Part shown: positions 36,201 through 43,120 of the stretch, piece by piece
Numbering within the stretch: the first letter of the stretch is position 1
Layout: every line of letters starts with the position of its first letter
Assembly: GCA_016342285.1 (NCBI GenBank)
Contig: JAEINQ010000021.1
Span: 1-64,000, forward strand
DNA from: Desulfobacterales bacterium
GTDB taxonomy: Bacteria; Desulfobacterota; Desulfobacteria; Desulfobacterales; JAEINQ01
Length of the DNA stretch: 64,000 nucleotides
Direction: 5' to 3'
The notes under the pieces: model-generated
Database searches by the model: none
The model's input: only the letters and a program-made list of their open reading frames with translations
Told to the model about the DNA's origin: nothing
Translations under genes and position numbers: made by a program

Positions 36201-37656
36201 GACCCACGAGGGGATCTTCATGGAAACCCTGGAGGGCTGCGGTATCAACCGGTATCTTTTTGAGATGGCCAACATCCGCAACCAGAATTCGTGGATTCAT
36301 GCCAAAGAACCGGCGGCGGCCACGGAAAAGGCCAAGGACCTGGTGAATATGGCCGTGGCCAGGGCCACCACCTTGAAGCCGTTGCATGAAAAGAAGATTT
36401 CGGTGATTCAAAAAGCCCTGGTCATCGGTGGCGGTGTGGCCGGCATGAATGCGGCCCTGGCCCTGGCCGATCAGGGGTACGAAACGACGGTGGTGGAAAA
36501 GGAGGCGGAACTTGGGGGATTGTCCCGACGTTTGACCGCCACCATCGAAGGCACCCCCATCGGTCCCTACCTGGACGAACTCATTGCCAGGGTCCGAAAC
36601 CACGACAAAATCCAGGTCCTGACCCAGACCCTCATTGTGGGGTTCGCCGGTTTCAAGGGAAATTTCACCACCGAGGTGATCGTGGGGCCGGGCATGTACG
36701 AGCGCAAGATCGACCACGGTGTGGCGATCCTGGCCACCGGTGCCAATGAATACAAGCCCAGTGAATTTCTCTACGGGCAAAACGACCGGGTGCTGACCCA
36801 GATCGAGCTGGCCGCCCGGATGGAGGAATCCGGGGCCGCGGACCTGAACCAGGTGGTGATGATCCAGTGCGTGGGATCGAGAAACGAAGAAAATCCCAAT
36901 TGCAGCCGGGTCTGCTGCCAGGCGGCGGTGAAAAACGCCCTGCACATCAAGGCGTTGAATCCCGAGGCGGAAGTCTACATCCTCTATCGGGACATCCGTA
37001 CCTACGGACTTTTGGAAGAGTACTATACCGAGGCGAGGCAAAAGGGGGTCCTTTTCTTTCGGTTTGCCGCTGCTGACCCGCCCCGGGTAACAGCCTCCGG
37101 AGATCGTGTCACGGTCACTTTCACCGACCACGTGCTGGGGCGCGATCTGGCCGTGGATGCGGACCTGCTGGCCCTGAGCGCGGGCGTGGTGCCGACAGAC
37201 ACCTCGGAACTGGCCAACATCATGAAACAGGCCTTAAACGCCGAAGGCTTTTTCATGGAGGCCCACGTCAAACTGCGGCCGGTGGACATGGGCACCGAGG
37301 GGATTTTTGTCTGCGGCACGGCCCACAGCCCCAAGCTGATCAGCGAAGCCATTGCCCAGGCCGGTGCGGCCGCTTCCCGAGCCACCACCTTTCTGGCCCA
37401 GCCCTACCTGACACTCTCGGCGGTGACGGCCCGGGTGGATCAGGAAAAATGTGCCTCCTGCCTGATCTGCGTGCGATCCTGCCCTTACGGGGTGCCGCGG
37501 ATCAACGACGAAGGGGTCAGCGAAATCGATCCGGCCACCTGCCAGGGATGCGGGGTGTGTGCGGCCGAGTGCCCGGCCAAGGCCATTGAACTCAACTGGT
37601 ACGAGGATGACCAGATCACCTGCAAGGTCGATGCCTTGCTGAAGGGGGTGCTATGA
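33229..37656 (+). CDS. hdrA: Selenocysteine-containing HdrA with inserted NfnB/GltD-like module (1,475 aa, TGA read as Sec60)
   Basis: Large flavin and Fe-S subunit of a heterodisulfide-reductase-like, electron-bifurcating complex. ATG 33229 (AAAGGAG upstream) gives an FAD motif [16 protein letters not shown], then [20 protein letters not shown]; relatives read NDCSMC-ILSPKL, so codon 60 (TGA 33406-33408) takes the place of a cluster-binding Cys. Domains in order: HdrA part with 4Fe-4S Cys 109/112/115/119; GltD/NfnB-like part with Cys 159/163/198/202/206/210, [14 protein letters not shown] at about 253 and NAD(P)-type [13 protein letters not shown] at about 384; a cysteine cluster at 619-635; the rest of HdrA; a second HdrA unit from about 925 with FAD motif at about 1064; two ferredoxin clusters at about 1404-1460. 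Its stop overlaps the mvhD ATG. The NAD(P)H module inside HdrA suggests direct pyridine-nucleotide input. A Sec stem-loop follows the TGA at 33424. Confidence 0.92.
33424..33441 (+). promoter_or_regulatory. Candidate bacterial SECIS stem-loop in hdrA
   Basis: CTGGTCG pairs with CGGCCGG (two G-U pairs) around the loop AGGT. It begins 15 nt after the TGA; a GGU in the loop resembles the E. coli fdhF SECIS apical loop (AGGUCU). Prediction by eye. Confidence 0.7.
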
Positions 37657-38090
37657 GCGAAGTGTTTGAGCCGATTATCATCGCATTTGCCTGCAATTAC
37701 TGAGGGTACACCGCTGCGGACCTGGCAGGTTCCATGCGTCTGGTTTACCCGGCCAACGTCAAGATTGTAAGGGTTCCCTGTACGGGGAAGGTCGATGTCC
37801 AGCATATTCTGCACTCCTTTGAAAAGGGCGCGGACGGTGTCTATGTGGTCGGTTGCGAGGAAGGTTCGTGCCATTTTATCAAGGGCAATCTTCGGGCTCG
37901 AAAGCGGGTCGAACAGGCCCAGAAAATTCTGGAATTGATCGGTGTGGGGGGAGAGCGGGCACAGATGTACAACCTCGCTTCCAGTGAAGGTCCCCGATTT
38001 GCCCAGTACGCCAATGAAATGACGGAAAAGATTCGCCAACTCGGCCCGAATCCCATCAAGTTGGCCAAGAAGAAACAACAGGCCGCATGA
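37653..38090 (+). CDS. mvhD: Selenocysteine-containing MvhD/VhuD-type electron-transfer subunit (145 aa, TGA read as Sec17)
   Basis: Small [2Fe-2S] protein that passes electrons to HdrA in Mvh-Hdr, Frh-Hdr and MetFV-HdrABC-MvhD complexes. ATG 37653 overlaps the hdrA stop. Reading through TGA 37701-37703 gives AFACNY-U-GYTAADLAGSMRLVYP; relatives have CNWC-x-YAGADLAG, and in some methanogens (VhuD) this position is Sec. The other ligands are visible in VPCTGKVD and GCEEGSCHF. Without read-through the reading frame would begin at an internal Met (37734) and lose the first cluster ligands, so Sec insertion is much the better explanation. A stem-loop lies at 37718-37733. Confidence 0.92.
37718..37733 (+). 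promoter_or_regulatory. Candidate bacterial SECIS stem-loop in mvhD
   Basis: GGACCT, loop GGC, AGGTTCC: six base pairs with one bulged U in the 3' arm, as in known bacterial SECIS elements. It begins 14 nt after the TGA. The apex CCTGGCAGG is identical to that of the third Sec gene. Confidence 0.65.
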
Positions 38091-38178
38091 ACCGGTTATC
38101 GGCTCACCGCCGGCAGACGGGTCCGGCATGGGGTGAGGGATCGACGTCGGCCAGCAGCGCGCAAGGAGGTCGCATTTT

Positions 38179-38847
38179 ATGATTGTTGCGGAGAAAAAGC
38201 CCATTGAAGAGATCATCGAAACCATCAAGGATTGCCAGCGAATTCTCATTGTTGGATGCAACGAATGCGTTACGGTCTGTGAGGCGGGCGGCAAAAAGGA
38301 GGTGGCGATCCTGGCATCTGCCCTGCGCATGTATTTTCTCAATCAGGGAAAAACGGTCCAGGTCGACGAAGTGACCCTGGAGCGTCAGTGCGACCACGAG
38401 TATCTGGAAGAGATTCGTGACCGGGTGGATCAATACGATGCCATGGTCAGCCTGGCCTGCGGGGTCGGGGTTCAGTTCATGGCCGAAAAATACCACACAA
38501 TGCCCTGTTATCCCGGTGTAAATACATGTTTTTTGGGCGCCACTGAAGAAAGGGGTGTCTGGACCGAACGCTGCCAGGCTTGTGGTAGCTGTCTTCTGGC
38601 CACCACGGGCGGCATCTGCCCGATCTCGCGTTGCGCCAAGCGGGTTTTAAACGGCCCTTGTGGCGGCAGCACCAATGGCAAGTGCGAAATCAGCAAGGAG
38701 ACGGACTGCGCCTGGCAATTAATTGTGGACCGTCTCAAGGCGCTGGACCGGATGCAGGATTATGAGACACTTTGTCCCATCAAGGATTGGAGCACCGATA
38801 GGGCTGGAGGCCCGAGAAAAGTGGTCAGGGAGGATTTGCAGTCATGA
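38179..38847 (+). CDS. metV: MetV-like zinc/Fe-S subunit of methylenetetrahydrofolate reductase (222 aa)
   Basis: Methylenetetrahydrofolate reductase C-terminal-type protein, partner of MetF in acetogens and sulfate reducers. Visible: LIVGCNECVTVCEAGGKKEVAIL (about residues 24-46), VSLACGVGVQF, and the Cys-rich end ERCQACGSCLLATTGGICPISRCAKRVLNGPCGGSTNGKCEI (about 132-175), where clusters or zinc would bind. ATG 38179 follows AAGGAGG. It overlaps metF by 4 bp. It stands 88 bp after mvhD, so hdrA-mvhD-metV-metF is probably a single operon whose products form one complex. Confidence 0.9.
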   Translation: MIVAEKKPIEEIIETIKDCQRILIVGCNECVTVCEAGGKKEVAILASALRMYFLNQGKTVQVDEVTLERQCDHEYLEEIRDRVDQYDAMVSLACGVGVQFMAEKYHTMPCYPGVNTCFLGATEERGVWTERCQACGSCLLATTGGICPISRCAKRVLNGPCGGSTNGKCEISKETDCAWQLIVDRLKALDRMQDYETLCPIKDWSTDRAGGPRKVVREDLQS

Positions 38848-39779
38848 GCAGCCCAAAGACACCGAGCAAACTGGAAAAGATATTCGCTTCCGGACAACTT
38901 GCCGTCACTTCCGAGGTGGGCCCACCCCGGGGGAGCGATCCGGAGGCCATCACCCAAAAGGCCGAGTTGCTCCGCGGCTACGTCGATTGCGTGAATATCA
39001 CCGACAACCAGACCTCGGTGACCCGCATGTGTTCGTTGGCCGCCTGCATCCTGCTCAAGCAGGCAGGGCTGGAGCCGTGCCTCCAGATGGTCACCCGGGA
39101 CCGAAACCGCATCGCCCTGCAAAGCGATATTCTCGGTGCGGCATCTTTTGACATTCACAATATTCTTTGCCTGTCGGGGGATCACCAGAGCTTTGGTGAC
39201 TGCGCCCAGGGGCAAAACGTCCATGATCTCGATTCCATGCAGCTCATTCAGACGGTCCGGCGTATGCGCGACGAGGGGCTGTTTCTGGGCGGGGAGGCGA
39301 TCAAGCGGCCGCCCCAGATGTATGTGGGGGCTGCCATCAACCCCTTTGCCGACCCCTTTGAGATCCGGGTGCCTCGCTTGGCCAAGAAAATCGCTGCCGG
39401 CGTGGAATTCGTCCAGACCCAGTGCATTTACAATCTGGACAAATTCGAGGAATACATGCGACTGGCCCGGGAAAGGGGTCTGACGGAAAAGGTTTATGTG
39501 ATGGCCGGCATGACCCCCATGAAGTCCGCCGGCATGGCCCGGTACATGAAAAACCGGGTACCCGGCATGGATGTGCCTGACGAGGTGGTTAAACGCATGG
39601 CCGATACCCCCAAGGAAAAGCAGGCCGAAGAGGGGCTTACCATCTGTGTTGAAGCCATGGAGCGGCTCAAGGGGGTCAAGGGGGTGGCCGGTTTTCACAT
39701 CATGGCCATCGAATGGGAGGAAAAGGTGGCGGGGATCGTGGAGCGGGCCGGTCTTTATCCGCGACCCGTCGTCGATTGA
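38844..39779 (+). CDS. metF: 5,10-methylenetetrahydrofolate reductase, MetV-associated (311 aa)
   Basis: MetF-type flavoenzyme: AVTSEVGPPRGSDPEAI with the catalytic Glu at the start, CVNITDNQTSVTRMCSLAA, QMVTRDRNRIALQSDILGA, CLSGDHQSFGD and QTQCIYNLDKFEEYM. It reduces methylene-THF (or, in complete oxidisers, oxidises methyl-THF). The oxidation of methyl-THF with NAD is energetically hard, so coupling through MetV, MvhD and the NfnB-like HdrA next door would make sense; this is inference from gene order and family knowledge. Slightly longer than the lone MetF at 31951. Confidence 0.93.
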   Translation: MSSPKTPSKLEKIFASGQLAVTSEVGPPRGSDPEAITQKAELLRGYVDCVNITDNQTSVTRMCSLAACILLKQAGLEPCLQMVTRDRNRIALQSDILGAASFDIHNILCLSGDHQSFGDCAQGQNVHDLDSMQLIQTVRRMRDEGLFLGGEAIKRPPQMYVGAAINPFADPFEIRVPRLAKKIAAGVEFVQTQCIYNLDKFEEYMRLARERGLTEKVYVMAGMTPMKSAGMARYMKNRVPGMDVPDEVVKRMADTPKEKQAEEGLTICVEAMERLKGVKGVAGFHIMAIEWEEKVAGIVERAGLYPRPVVD

Positions 39780-39937
39780 TGGGCTGACAGGGGCATTTCC
39801 CGCCCCTGTGTGCTTATGGAAAATCCGGGAATATGTCGGAAACGAGATTTGATGGTTGATGCCGGCACCGCAATTTTGTATCGTAGCCGGGACAGGGAAG
39901 GATTTTCATCAAATCTTTGGTTTAAAGGAGAACGTAC

Positions 39938-40327
39938 ATGAGCGAAAAAAAGAGAATACTGGTGGTGGATGACGAGCCTGATTTCGCTTCCATTGTTAAG
40001 GAAAATTTAGAAAAGGAAGGGTTTGTCGTCGAAGTGGCTTATGACGGGGTGGATGGCATTGCCAAAGTGAAACAGAACCCGCCCGATGCCATTGTGCTGG
40101 ATGTCATGATGCCGGAAAAGGACGGCTATGCCATGTGCGCCGAACTCAAGGCGGACAATAAATATGCGGACATTCCCATCGTGCTGCTTACGGCGGTTGC
40201 CGATCATGTGGGATCCACCCGTTATTCACACGCTGATGGCATGAGTACCGAGGCCGACGACTACCTTCCCAAACCGGCCTCTGCCGAGGAGATCACCAAC
40301 AGCATCAAAGGGCTCCTCGGTCTTTAA
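39938..40327 (+). CDS. Stand-alone CheY-like response regulator (129 aa)
   Basis: Receiver domain only: ILVVDDEPDF (acidic pocket), phospho-acceptor Asp in AIVLDVMMPEKDGY (about residue 54), switch residue in IVLLTAV, and Lys in YLPKP near residue 111. No output domain. A short insertion (VADHVGSTRYSHADGMSTEAD) lengthens the beta4-alpha4 loop compared with classic CheY. It stands between metF and the HdrBC-like gene, and such receivers recur in Hdr clusters of sulfate reducers. No cognate kinase is adjacent. Confidence 0.9.
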   Translation: MSEKKRILVVDDEPDFASIVKENLEKEGFVVEVAYDGVDGIAKVKQNPPDAIVLDVMMPEKDGYAMCAELKADNKYADIPIVLLTAVADHVGSTRYSHADGMSTEADDYLPKPASAEEITNSIKGLLGL

Positions 40328-40409
40328 CCTAACCGGCCGATTCCCGGGGTGAATTGCCTTGGGGACCGCCGTCGCCTTGGACCACCCATATGGGGAACGG
40401 CGGCGGTCT

Positions 40410-40425
40410 CCCCCCCCGGGGGGGG
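40410..40425. repeat. C8-G8 perfect palindrome
   Basis: Eight C followed directly by eight G, 38 bp before the HdrBC-like start. Homopolymer arms make this prone to slippage or to sequencing error. As RNA it would form a very stable but loop-less stem; a regulatory role is uncertain. Confidence 0.5.
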
Positions 40426-40462
40426 CTGTCCCGCGGGCAGAACGCAAATGGAGAGAAACGGT

Positions 40463-41779
40463 ATGACAGACGACGTGATCAAGTTAAAACCAAGGAAAGG
40501 TGGTTTCATCGACAAGGTCAAGGAACTCCTCCCCGAGGGGGGGAACCTCAATCTTTGTCTGACCTGCGGTGCCTGTTCGTCCGGGTGCCCGGCTTCGGGT
40601 CTGGAGGGGATGGATCCTCGAAAATTCCTGCGCATGGCAGCCCTGGGCATGGACGAAGAGGTTATAAATTCTCCCTGGATATGGATGTGCACCATGTGCC
40701 AACGCTGCGTCTATGTCTGTCCGATGAAAATCGACATTCCGCAGCTGGTGTTCAATGCCCGCGCCCAGGTGCCGCGCGAGGAAAGGCCCAAGGGGATTCT
40801 GGGGTCCTGCGATATGGCCCTGCGCAACGAGAGCGGCAGTGCCATGGGAACCAGTCCCGAGGACTTTACCTTCGTGGTGGAAGACGTGTTGGAGGAGTAC
40901 CGGGAAGCCCAGCCGGAATTTGCCGAAATGGAGGCACCCATCGACAAGCAGGGGGCCGAATTTTTCGTCAACCAGAATTCCAGGGAACCGGTAACGGAGC
41001 CGGATGAGATGGTGCCTTTCTGGAAAATCCTTCACCTGGCCGGGGCCGATTGGACATACGGCAGCAAGGGGTGGGGTGGGGAGAACTACTGCCTGTTCCT
41101 GGCTGACAACGAGAACTGGGAGCACCTGGTGCGGCAGACCGCCGGCCAGGCGGATGCATTGGGGTGCAAGACGTACCTCAATACCGAGTGAGGGCACGTG
41201 ACCTTCTCAGTCCTGGCAGGACTGAAAAAATTCAAAATCGATCACAAGTTTGAAACCAAGAACATATACGAATATTACGCGAAATGGATCCGGGAGGGCA
41301 AACTCAAGGTCAATTCCGACTGGAACAAGGAGCGGAAGATCAAGTTTACGGTCCAGGATCCGTGCCAGATCGTGCGCAAGAGTTTCGGGGACCCCATTGC
41401 CGAGGATCTGCGCTTTGTGGTCAAATCGGTCGTGGGTGAAGAGAACTTCATTGACATGCAGCCCAACCGGTCGAACAACTACTGCTGCGGCGGCGGGGGC
41501 GGTTTCCTCCAGTCCGGTTACAAGGAGCAGCGCCTGCAGTATGGCAAATTGAAAGATGACCAGATCAAGGCTACCGGGGCGGACTATTGCATCGCGGGTT
41601 GCCATAACTGTCACGCCCAGATTCACGAACTCAGCGAACACTACGGCGGCAACTACCCGGTGGTTCATATGTGGACACTGATCTGCCTGTCTCTGGGCAT
41701 TTTGGGACCCAACGAGCGTGAATACCTCGGCGACGACCTCAAGGACGTCGACGTTTTTCATCCCGAGTCGGCCATGTAG
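40463..41779 (+). CDS. Selenocysteine-containing HdrBC-like Fe-S oxidoreductase (438 aa, TGA read as Sec243)
   Basis: Fusion of an HdrC-like ferredoxin domain with an HdrB-type CCG domain. Two 4Fe-4S motifs: Cys 32/35/38/42 and Cys 76/79/82/86. After the TGA (41189-41191): CCG ligands Cys301, Cys341-Cys342 and Cys380-x2-Cys383, in GNNYCCGGGGGF- and AGCHNC-type settings. Around the TGA the protein reads YLNTE-U-GHVTF; relatives have NxECGH, so Sec replaces a Cys that probably takes part in the active cluster. Both frames are open and in phase. ATG 40463 with GGAGA is the start; upstream ATG 40448 has no ribosome site. In heterodisulfide reductases this kind of subunit carries the disulfide site. 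The adjacent metVF-hdrA operon suggests it is the electron acceptor side. A perfect stem-loop follows the TGA, and a terminator the stop. Confidence 0.9.
41207..41225 (+). promoter_or_regulatory. Candidate bacterial SECIS stem-loop in the HdrBC-like gene
   Basis: TCAGTCCT, loop GGC, AGGACTGA: a perfect 8-bp stem that begins 15 nt after the TGA. The apex CCTGGCAGG is the same as in mvhD. Confidence 0.8.
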
Positions 41780-41803
41780 TTTAGCCGGAGCGGCCGTCAA
41801 TGG

Positions 41804-41840
41804 AAAAGCCCTGCCGACCCAACGGCGGCAGGGCTTTTTT
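41804..41840 (+). terminator. Rho-independent terminator after the HdrBC-like gene
   Basis: AAAAGCCCTGCCG pairs with CGGCAGGGCTTTTTT around an ACCCAACGG loop. It marks the end of the selenoprotein/methyl-branch cluster. Confidence 0.93.
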
Positions 41841-42030
41841 GCGGTAAGCATTCACAGGGCATCACGCCGAGGCGTGACTTTGTTCCCGGGCATTTGAAGT
41901 ACGAACGAGTACGTCTGCATGCCCGGCGCCTCGCATCTACGGCACCCTGTAAACGCTTACCGCGTGAGGGTTCGGAACTCCGTATCGTTTCAACCCCGCG
42001 AACAGGTACTTTTTTACGAGGTTTTTGCCC

Positions 42031-42846
42031 ATGATGGTTTTTTGCATCCTGGGGGATGCACGGGCCTATCAGTCCAAATCACCGGCCCTGTTCTCACGCA
42101 TTTTGAACCGGGTCGGCATCCCCGGGGGCTATGTCCCCTTTAAGGTCGACCCGGCGCGCATCGGCGAGGCTGTTCATTCCCTTCGGGTCTTAAATATTGC
42201 CGGCGCCAATGTGACCGTTCCTTACAAGGAAGCGGTCATGCCTTACCTGGATGTGCTTTCCGAAGGGGCCAACATTATCGGCTCGGTCAACACCATTGTC
42301 CGAGACAATGATATCCTCAAGGGCTACAATACCAACGCTATCGGCTTCATGAACGCACTGCGGGACGCCGGGTTCGAGCCGTCCGGCAAATCCGCCCTGG
42401 TGTTCGGTAGCGGCGGCGTGGCCAAGGCCGTGACCTTTATTCTCAATTGGCTTAGGGCCGAGACGATTCTGGTGGCAGGCCGCAACGAGGAGCTGGCCCG
42501 TGAGACCGTGGAACGGATTCGCGGGCGATTCGTCTCCCTGGACAGCCTGGGTGACGGACCGCTCGCCGCCGATATCGTGGTCAACGCCACCACCGCCAGC
42601 GACCCGGTGGAAGCCCCGGATCTGGCCCGGGTTGTTGGGGCCATGTCCTTGTCCCAATGCCGCCTGATATTGGATCTGAACTACGGCCGGCGGCACAATT
42701 TCTGGCAGGACAAGGCCCAATCCCTGGATACTCCCTTTATGGACGGCCTCTCCACCCTGGCCCACCAGGCGGCCAAGACCTTTGCCCTGTGGACCGGCGT
42801 TGAAGTGGATCCCAAGGAGATCCTCGACGATCTGAAGGCCCACTGA
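42031..42846 (+). CDS. aroE: Shikimate dehydrogenase family protein (271 aa)
   Basis: NADP-dependent reduction of 3-dehydroshikimate to shikimate in aromatic amino acid synthesis. The N-terminal substrate domain shows YQSKSPALFSRIL (Ser pair), ANVTVPYKEAVMPYLD (catalytic Lys and the VTxPxK motif) and GSVNTIVRD; the nucleotide domain has VFGSGGVAKAVTFIL; late motifs are NATTASDP and MDGLSTLAHQAAKTFALW. The length fits. ATG 42031 follows GAGG at 11 nt. A relative with altered substrate (YdiB- or quinate-type) cannot be excluded. Confidence 0.88.
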   Translation: MMVFCILGDARAYQSKSPALFSRILNRVGIPGGYVPFKVDPARIGEAVHSLRVLNIAGANVTVPYKEAVMPYLDVLSEGANIIGSVNTIVRDNDILKGYNTNAIGFMNALRDAGFEPSGKSALVFGSGGVAKAVTFILNWLRAETILVAGRNEELARETVERIRGRFVSLDSLGDGPLAADIVVNATTASDPVEAPDLARVVGAMSLSQCRLILDLNYGRRHNFWQDKAQSLDTPFMDGLSTLAHQAAKTFALWTGVEVDPKEILDDLKAH

Positions 42847-43020
42847 GCATCTGGAAATAATCGGGTTATACACAGCGCCTTTTTACTTTGCCCGTAATGC
42901 CGACCGTCATACAAACGACCCCTGTCTTTCAGCGTAATTCCAGGGGCCTGCTGTGTATGTATGCGCAATGAATTATGTTGTTTTGTATAAAAGAGCTCTT
43001 CGCTGTTTGATATGGGTAAA

Positions 43021-43061
43021 ACGGCACCCTCCTGGCCTCCCACACGAAATAGCGAGGAACC
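43021..43061. repeat. Dispersed short repeat, copy 2 of 3
   Basis: Best comparison copy: ACGGCACCCTCCTGGCC, then CACACGAAATAGCGAGGAAC. The first half matches 49573-49590 and the second half matches 41-77. It ends against a terminator hairpin. Confidence 0.55.
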
Positions 43062-43062
43062 T

Positions 43063-43112
43063 AAAAAAGACCGGAGGCGGTGGCGACAAGCCAAGGCTTC
43101 CGGTCTTTTTTT
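43063..43112. terminator. Bidirectional rho-independent terminator
   Basis: AAAAAAGACCGGA-GC and GC-TTCCGGTCTTTTTTT form a long stem with U-tracts on both strands. On the minus strand it ends the histidine-kinase operon (8 bp after the stop). Confidence 0.88.
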
Positions 43113-43120
43113 GGGGCGGA

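Noticed and set aside
33409..37656. HdrA as a shorter protein starting at GTG 33409
   Set aside because: It would begin directly after the TGA, without ribosome site and without the FAD motif that is encoded just upstream in the same phase; selenocysteine read-through explains everything better.
40349..41191. HdrBC-like gene as two separate genes or a frameshifted pseudogene
   Set aside because: Both parts are in the same phase, only a TGA separates them, the TGA falls at a Cys position, and the two sister genes show the same pattern, so pseudogene status is unlikely.
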